Shown: piece by piece, positions 58,265-64,000 of the stretch
Layout of the letters: the number at the start of each line of letters is the position of its first letter
Position numbering within the stretch: position 1 is the first letter of the stretch
NCBI GenBank assembly: GCA_015680685.1
Contig: MNCI01001065.1
Coordinates: 505,321-569,320 of the forward strand
DNA from: Gnetum montanum
Lineage: Eukaryota; Streptophyta; Gnetopsida; Gnetales; Gnetaceae
Direction: 5' to 3'
DNA length: 64,000 bases
The notes under the pieces: model-generated
Database searches by the model: none
What the model saw: only the letters and a program-made list of their open reading frames with translations
Told to the model about the DNA's origin: nothing
Program-made: the position numbers and the translations under genes

Positions 58265-60180
58265 TATGTTTCTAACTTTTAGGATGCTAATTTATGTTGT
58301 GAAGGCATCTCAAGGAAGCAAAGACCAAATATAGTTGGCAAGGAGTTTTGAGTAAAACTTTTATAGCACCTATGTGTTAAAGGTATCTGAATCAGGAATA
58401 CAAGGAGATGCATATTTGCATTTCTAAAATGCATTTAATTCATTTAAGGATTTTAAGATTCAACATATCCTAACTGTAAATTTGTAAATTTACGTGAAAA
58501 ATATATTATAATTTAAAATTTTTTAAGGTTTAATTCTTCAAATATTATTTCCTAAAATTATTTAGGAACCATGTTTCAGACCATGTTCAAAATGTGAACC
58601 CATTTTAGAAATACTAGAAATGCAAAAATTCTTCTCAATACATGTCTCTTCCGTACATAGTATAGCATAGAGAAGAAGACTAATTGGCTAGTAGTGCTCT
58701 TGTCCTTCAATGTTCTTTTTTTTTCGAAATTAGAACTAATAAGGTAGAATTCCAAAGTTATGGAAAGTAGTCTGTATTGAATATTCTATTAAAGATGTAG
58801 AGCATCTACACATCCATGGTTGGCCAAAAATGTAAAAAAATCTCATTTGTCTACCCATTTTTCCTTAGGGCTTTTTTCCTTCATGTCTGCACTAGCACTT
58901 ATTAAAGTTCCTTTTAGGCCACTCTCTAATCCAATTTAGTTTCAAATCCAATAAGTTGATGATCATAGAATATCATTGAGATAAGACTAACCTCACTACT
59001 TGTGGGTATAGATATTCTTAAAGAAGTATTTAGTCATTATCACATTATGATAGGGGTTGGAAGTGAAGGTTAGGCCTTATTATTTAGTCCATGATCTTGA
59101 GGTAGCCATGTGAAAGAAGTGAGTATTGAGGTCCTCTTCCTTAAGCTAAGTGATTCTAATCCTTTATTTTCAATAGATCTCTTTAACATAAAGAAGCTAC
59201 AAGAGAGTGGATTGGAGGTGCTAAAAATAGAGGTTGATGATATCATTTTTGCTAAATTGCATGAGTTCTTATCTAACTTCTAAAAGAGTACATGTCATGG
59301 TTATATATAATTGATTCTCTAGCCCCAAGGTATTATATGGCTTTCCTATTATTAATCTATCTCTAAAAGTATTCCTCAATTTTTGATATATTTTTGGAAT
59401 CTCCAACTAGGCATTCTCAAATTTAAAGTAATGAACCAAGTGGGCATTAAACCTCCATCTAATAGTAATTGGATTATGTTTTGAGAAGGATCATAGTTCT
59501 TCCATGAAAACTAGCTTGTGATATTTAAGGAAGGTCTTTGTGGTCTAACATTTATTAAGCCTTGAATCCTGAACTTCATGTTCTTCAAGAGGTCTTCTTC
59601 AGTGAATTTTATACCTGCTAGAGGTAGTTCTATCAACACCACATAAGTAATAAAAAATTTGATGACTTTAGATTTAGGATTGGATATCAATTCCATCAAG
59701 CATTTTGCTAGGTGCTCCATCACATTAAATTCTCCCATAAGAATTTGCTACTAGGTTCTCTTCAAATGTTTCAAAATCTCTTGACAAAAACATTGAAGGC
59801 CTTTAGGAAAAGAGAAAATGTAAGCATTGGCGATGACAATATCTTACCATCTATGGGATATGCTAGTGGTATGTAGCTTTACCTCTACAAGCAATAACTA
59901 CACATGTCATAGGATGATAAGGCCTAAATAAATGCTGCCATGAGCATAGGTTGATATTTGCTACTAAGAGCTTATAGGCATGACTTCTTTCTTCATTTTA
60001 TCTTTGACAAACACAAAATATCCACTCCAGAGTTCTCTACAAAAGCCATCACTTCTCTTATCTTTTCTAGATTGTTCAACTCTTCCACATTCTATGATGT
60101 AATGATCATGGAAGTGGTTTGTTGTGATCATTCTTAGGCATTCCACACAAGACATTAAGCATGTATTAAAATCCATCGAT
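58265..60180 (-). pseudogene. LINE-2 ORF2 endonuclease and N-terminal piece
   Basis: Minus-strand pieces of a plant LINE ORF2: 59964-60176 (ECGRVEQSRKDKRSDGFCRE... in the endonuclease opening), 59511-59738 beginning MGEFNVMEH (the GDFN endonuclease box with D changed to E), and near 59140 a LKEEDLNTHFFHMAT block matching the 'GDRNTKFFH' linker. The RT continues across G5 at 54693. Frames are broken many times. Confidence 0.6.
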
Positions 60181-60599
60181 AATCTTCTTTTTAGTTTATT
60201 GTCTATGTTGCTTGAAGAATAAGGGTTGTGATAACATAATAAAGAGCCAAATAACTAAATGTGCATGCTTTATTACTACAACATATAAATGAATCATACA
60301 AAGATAAATTAAGGATCATAAATCCAATATATAGCTAAAGAACCACTAAAACTAACTCCAACATAAAATAGAAAGATCCCAAAGAGAAGAGGAAAATAGG
60401 CAAGAAGGTTGTCAAAAGGATGAAAAGAAGATGAAGGAAAACTCTAGAGAAAATAAAAATAAAGTTACCAATTTCCACAACTACAATCATTGTAACATAT
60501 TTTTCCTCAATTGGTGCATTTTCCTAAAATCATCTAAAAGATAGAAAAATGAGAATTAATTACAAATAACACACTAAACTTAGAAATTCTTGAACTTTT
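60181..60599. other. AT-rich spacer between LINE-2 and copia relic
   Basis: Contains purine-rich plus-strand sequence (60350-60480) and no recognisable frame. One end of LINE-2 or of the copia relic should lie here, but no LTR or A-tail was found. Confidence 0.4.
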
Positions 60600-63060
60600 A
60601 ATATTCTTCCCTACTAAGAGGCTTAGTCATTATATCTAGAATTTGATTAGCAATGGGAAGATCTACAAACCTAATCACCTACATGTGAATCAATTCTCTA
60701 ATTTTATAGACTTTCATAGGGAAATTTTCATCTTATCATGATGCACTAGATTTTGGTATATTTTTATAGCACCTTGACTATTAACCTACAAATGTATTTC
60801 ATCCTTCTGTAAAAGACCAAAAACATCAAGGAGCTTTTTCAAAAAAACAATCTTTTTATTAACTTCCCATGCTCTTGTGTATTCTTCTTTAGCAAAACAA
60901 GCATCTACTAACCTTTTCTTTTTAGATCTCCAAGTGATAAAAAAATCTTCTAAAAATGTTACATATCTTCATTGAGATTAAGAAGTATCTGTATCTCCAA
61001 CATAATTAGAATCTAAATAATATTTTAAATGAAAATTTGTATTTCTTCTATAAAAATCCCTAAGTGTGTAGTCGTTATAAGGTATTTAAGCACATGAAGA
61101 GCTAAATCCATGTGGCTTTGATGTGAAGTCTACATATATCTAAATAAAACACTAATAACATAAGTAATATCAAGTCGAGAGATAGTTAAATATATAAGAC
61201 TATCAACTAGCCTTCTATACTTTGTTGCATCAACAAGTTTAGTACCATTATTTAAACTTAGATTATTTCCATATTTCATAGGAATAATAATTGGATAATC
61301 ATGCATTATGTTGAAAGATTGAAGAATATTTTTAATGCATTTTCTTTAAGTAAGAATGATGCTCTTTTTTGTTTGCAATATCTCTACTCCAAGGTAAAAA
61401 TGGACAAGACCATGATCAAAGATTTGAAAACTCAAGGCCAAGTTATTCTTTAGTTCTTTTACTTCTTCTTCATCATTACCCATTATCAACATATCATACA
61501 TAAAGATAGCAACATAACTAATCTTTTCTTCACTTATCTTGGTAAAAAGAATAGCATCGATATCTTGATCATTACATAACATAAATCCTATGGATTTCAT
61601 ATATGATGGTATCTTCTTATACCACACTCTAGAAGCTTGTTTAAAGCCATATAGAGACTTTATTAGATGACAAATCTTTTATTCTTCACTAAGAATTTCA
61701 AAGCCCTTAGGTTGAAGCATGTAGATTTATTCTTCAAGATCACCATTCAAGAAAGTTTTTTTTACAACTAAGTGATGTAACTTCCATTCCTTTTGAGATG
61801 CTAAGGCTACAAGAGTTCTAATAGCTTCTCATTTAGCAATTAAAGCAAAAATTTCTTTAAAATTAATACCTTCTTGTTGTCAAAATCCAACAGCAACAAG
61901 ACAAACTTTGTGTTTATCTAATGTATCGTCATCATTATATTTGGTTTGATAAATCCATATTTTTGGAAAGGGTTTATTTTCAAAAGGTAAACATACCAAC
62001 TCCCATGTATTATTTTCTATTAAAGCTTGATATTTTTTCTTGCTTACGTTTCTCCAATGAGCATATTGATTTGCTTTAGAGAATGTATAAGATTCATCAT
62101 CAAAAGTTTAATGAAGTTCATCTTATACTTAATGATTTTCAATTTATGTATATATATTACGTAAATGTCTAAACTTATTCAAATTTTCTTCCCCATCTAT
62201 CTCAACATTTTCTTCATCATCAAACTCTTTAGATGAGTTCAAGGTACATTGATTTTATTGGTAATTTTGTGATGATGATTCATGAGTAATCACTTGTTGA
62301 TTTGTAGTATCTTCTAGATAAATAGGTGAATTATCATCATCATTATTTTTACTTTTCTTCCCCAACTCCTTGCCCCTTCCTTTCAACAACATGAAGATGA
62401 ATGTCCTTAAGAATGATTGCTTGTGAGGGAGCTTCAAAAAATTAAGGAATAAACATGATTTTATCTTCTATTTCAAAGAAAATGACATCATGAGATATGA
62501 TGATCATGCATCTAGAGGGAATTAATACTCAATATCCTTTTTTATTAAGCATATATTTCACAAAGATAGCCTTTACAACATGAGCATCTAACTTGCTTTT
62601 CTATTCTTTTGGGATGTGAATATAACATGAACATTCAAAAATATAGAGATGAGTGAGAGTTGGTTTATAATTACACCATTTCTCATATGAAGATTCTCCT
62701 TTTTAACTAACTTGACTAGTGTAATTGCTTAAAAAAATTAACATGTTAATGGCTTCAACCCATAAGTAAGATTGACAACTTTATTACTTCATCATGGAAT
62801 GAGCCATATCCATGATAGTCATATTCAATCTCTTAACTACACCATTTTGTTGAGGTGTACCAAGAACTATTTTATGATGATGGATATCTTCATCTTACAA
62901 AAATGGGGAGAAAGCATGGAAAGTATATTCTCCTTCATTATTTGAGTGAAGAGTCTTGATAAAACAACCTAATTATTTTTCTACTTGAGCCTTGAAAGCC
63001 TTAAACATCATAAGATCATCAAAATATATTTGATTAAATAGATCCACCTACATTGGCTAT
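60600..63060 (-). pseudogene. Decayed copia pol remnant
   Basis: Minus strand from right to left: integrase (about 62990-62780: MMFKAFKAQVEK, then GTPQQNGVVKRLN with the catalytic Glu replaced by Lys); RT (61346-61627, with MYDMLIMGND where copia has YVDDMLI); and the RNase H tail near 60605-60680 (ANQILDIMTKPLSREE). Long stretches between are frameshifted. The 5' part of pol and gag is cut off at 63064 by the Gypsy LTR. It is far older than the copia element at 36.8-43.4 kb. Confidence 0.75.
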
Positions 63061-63063
63061 AGT

Positions 63064-63941
63064 TGATGAGCAATGTAGCAATCCAACACCCAACCATAAA
63101 AGTCACGAGTATCCATGCATAACTTGATAATAATTTGTGGATGAGGCAATGTTAAAATGCTAGTAATTGGATTAAGTTTGAGACAGTTGTCTTCACACAT
63201 AGAGCTAGTGAAGTCTATGTGTATGATTTAGCTCCTCGTGAGGTATAGGATAGCTAATGTTGTTTGGCCAATATTACTCCTAGTGAACATGGTAAAAATG
63301 GAAATGATTTCTAAGTCTAAGTAAAATGAATAAACAATTCTATCCTAGCCTATGGCAATGTGCATTCACTCCTAATCTTTCATACACACCTTGGGCTTTG
63401 TGTAACCACTGCTGGAATACCAAGTGTACCACTATTAGGCGTACCAATTGATAGCACCACTAGGTTACCAAGAAATTACACTTAAGTGGTTGAGATCAAT
63501 TGTACTAACTTTGCTTACTAATAATAGTAACAATAAAGTGCATGAAAAAAGTAAAACATTAACTAGAAAATAGTAAACATTATTCTGAGTAACATGATAA
63601 ACTAGAAGGATACTACAATAGTGAGAAATAGCTCGATCTTTATTTCTAGACACACTTGTGCCTGAGTACAAGATGTTCAAACAAAGATGTCATTCACTAA
63701 GTCACACTACACTGTGGAAATTCATACTTCTAATTGCTAAGCCTAAGTGCATGAAATGAAATTGCAACAGTTATGTTACTAGTGGAATAAAACTTATGTA
63801 GATTGTGCATCCAGGTGTCATATTTATAAGGTTGCACACATCCCAAGATATCGTATCAATGATGATGTCACATGTGCTATGATATCGAATAAATGACATT
63901 GTTGATGTGATATCGTTGGTGATGAAAAATTGACTTTATCA
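63064..63941 (-). repeat. 3' LTR of a minus-strand Gypsy element (G3)
   Basis: About 878 bp, starting TGATAAAG at 63941 and ending CTCATCA (plus strand TGATGAG at 63064). Palindrome units are gatatc 63909, gacatt 63895, gatatc 63881, gatgtc 63864 and gatatc 63847, steps 14, 14, 17 and 17. The TATA box is rc of 'atatttata' (about 63822-63830). The R/U5 part is similar to the relic LTR at 970-1865. The element body lies beyond the right edge. Confidence 0.8.
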
Positions 63942-63953
63942 TACCCCCATGAC
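63942..63953 (-). other. PPT of G3
   Basis: The minus strand reads GTCATGGGGGTA immediately before the LTR start, as in G1, G2 and G4. The remaining bases to 64000 are internal sequence of this element. Confidence 0.82.
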
Positions 63954-64000
63954 TAACTAGAAAATTATCCTTGAGTTAAAACAAAATGAGAATATAGTCC

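Noticed and set aside
1-64000. CRISPR arrays, bacterial operons or rRNA genes
   Set aside because: No regular spacer-repeat structure, no ribosome-binding-site gene clusters and no rRNA-like conserved blocks; splice signals and plant retroelements show a plant nuclear sequence.

Overview
This is a plant nuclear window made almost entirely of transposable elements, with no intact host gene. The organism is a land plant with a repeat-rich genome; a gymnosperm is my guess from the NB-ARC style and old, CHG-decayed repeats, but the sequence does not prove it. The DNA is AT-rich apart from a GC-richer LINE (28.7-34.5 kb) and the resistance-gene remnant (43.4-45.3 kb). There is one assembly gap (16319-16674).

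Layout. 1-494: end of a minus-strand Gypsy LTR. About 970-1865: a decayed plus-strand LTR. 2110-14525: a 12.4 kb minus-strand Athila-like Gypsy element ('G4') with gag, protease, RT, RNase H, integrase and a third ORF, all decayed. 15.9-19.2 kb: a plus-strand, apparently multi-exon, unrecognised coding relic. 19.3-21.4 kb: a minus-strand Gypsy gag relic. 21605-28108: 'G1', a gag-protease-only Athila derivative (TSD ACAAG). 28664-34475: a full-length LINE (12-bp TSD). About 35 kb: a hAT (DUF659) transposase relic. 36781-43397: a young Ty1/copia element (TSD GTATC) inserted in an NB-ARC/LRR resistance-gene fragment lying on the opposite strand. About 45.8-60.2 kb: a minus-strand LINE split by 'G2' (46201-53271, TSD GTGAT), a sister of G1, and by 'G5' (54699-58259, TSD TTTAT), another gag-only element. 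60.6-63.06 kb: a minus-strand copia relic cut by a Gypsy LTR (63064-63941) whose body lies beyond the window.

How the parts relate. G4 is the autonomous-type relative of G1 and G2. Both lack everything from the protease-RT linker to the end of pol with the same junction, so a non-autonomous form arose once and then transposed at least twice. The most interesting features are noncoding: arrays of 6-bp palindromes in the U3 of these LTRs whose start-to-start spacing is almost always 14, 17 or 20 bp; repeated polypurine tracts inside G1 and G2; an LTR-promoter-like block in front of the third ORF of G4; and three consecutive hairpins with the same CCCACAGG tip in the leader of the copia element. 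Comparison of G1 with G2 shows directly that many stops arose by C-to-T change (CAG to TAG, CGA to TGA).
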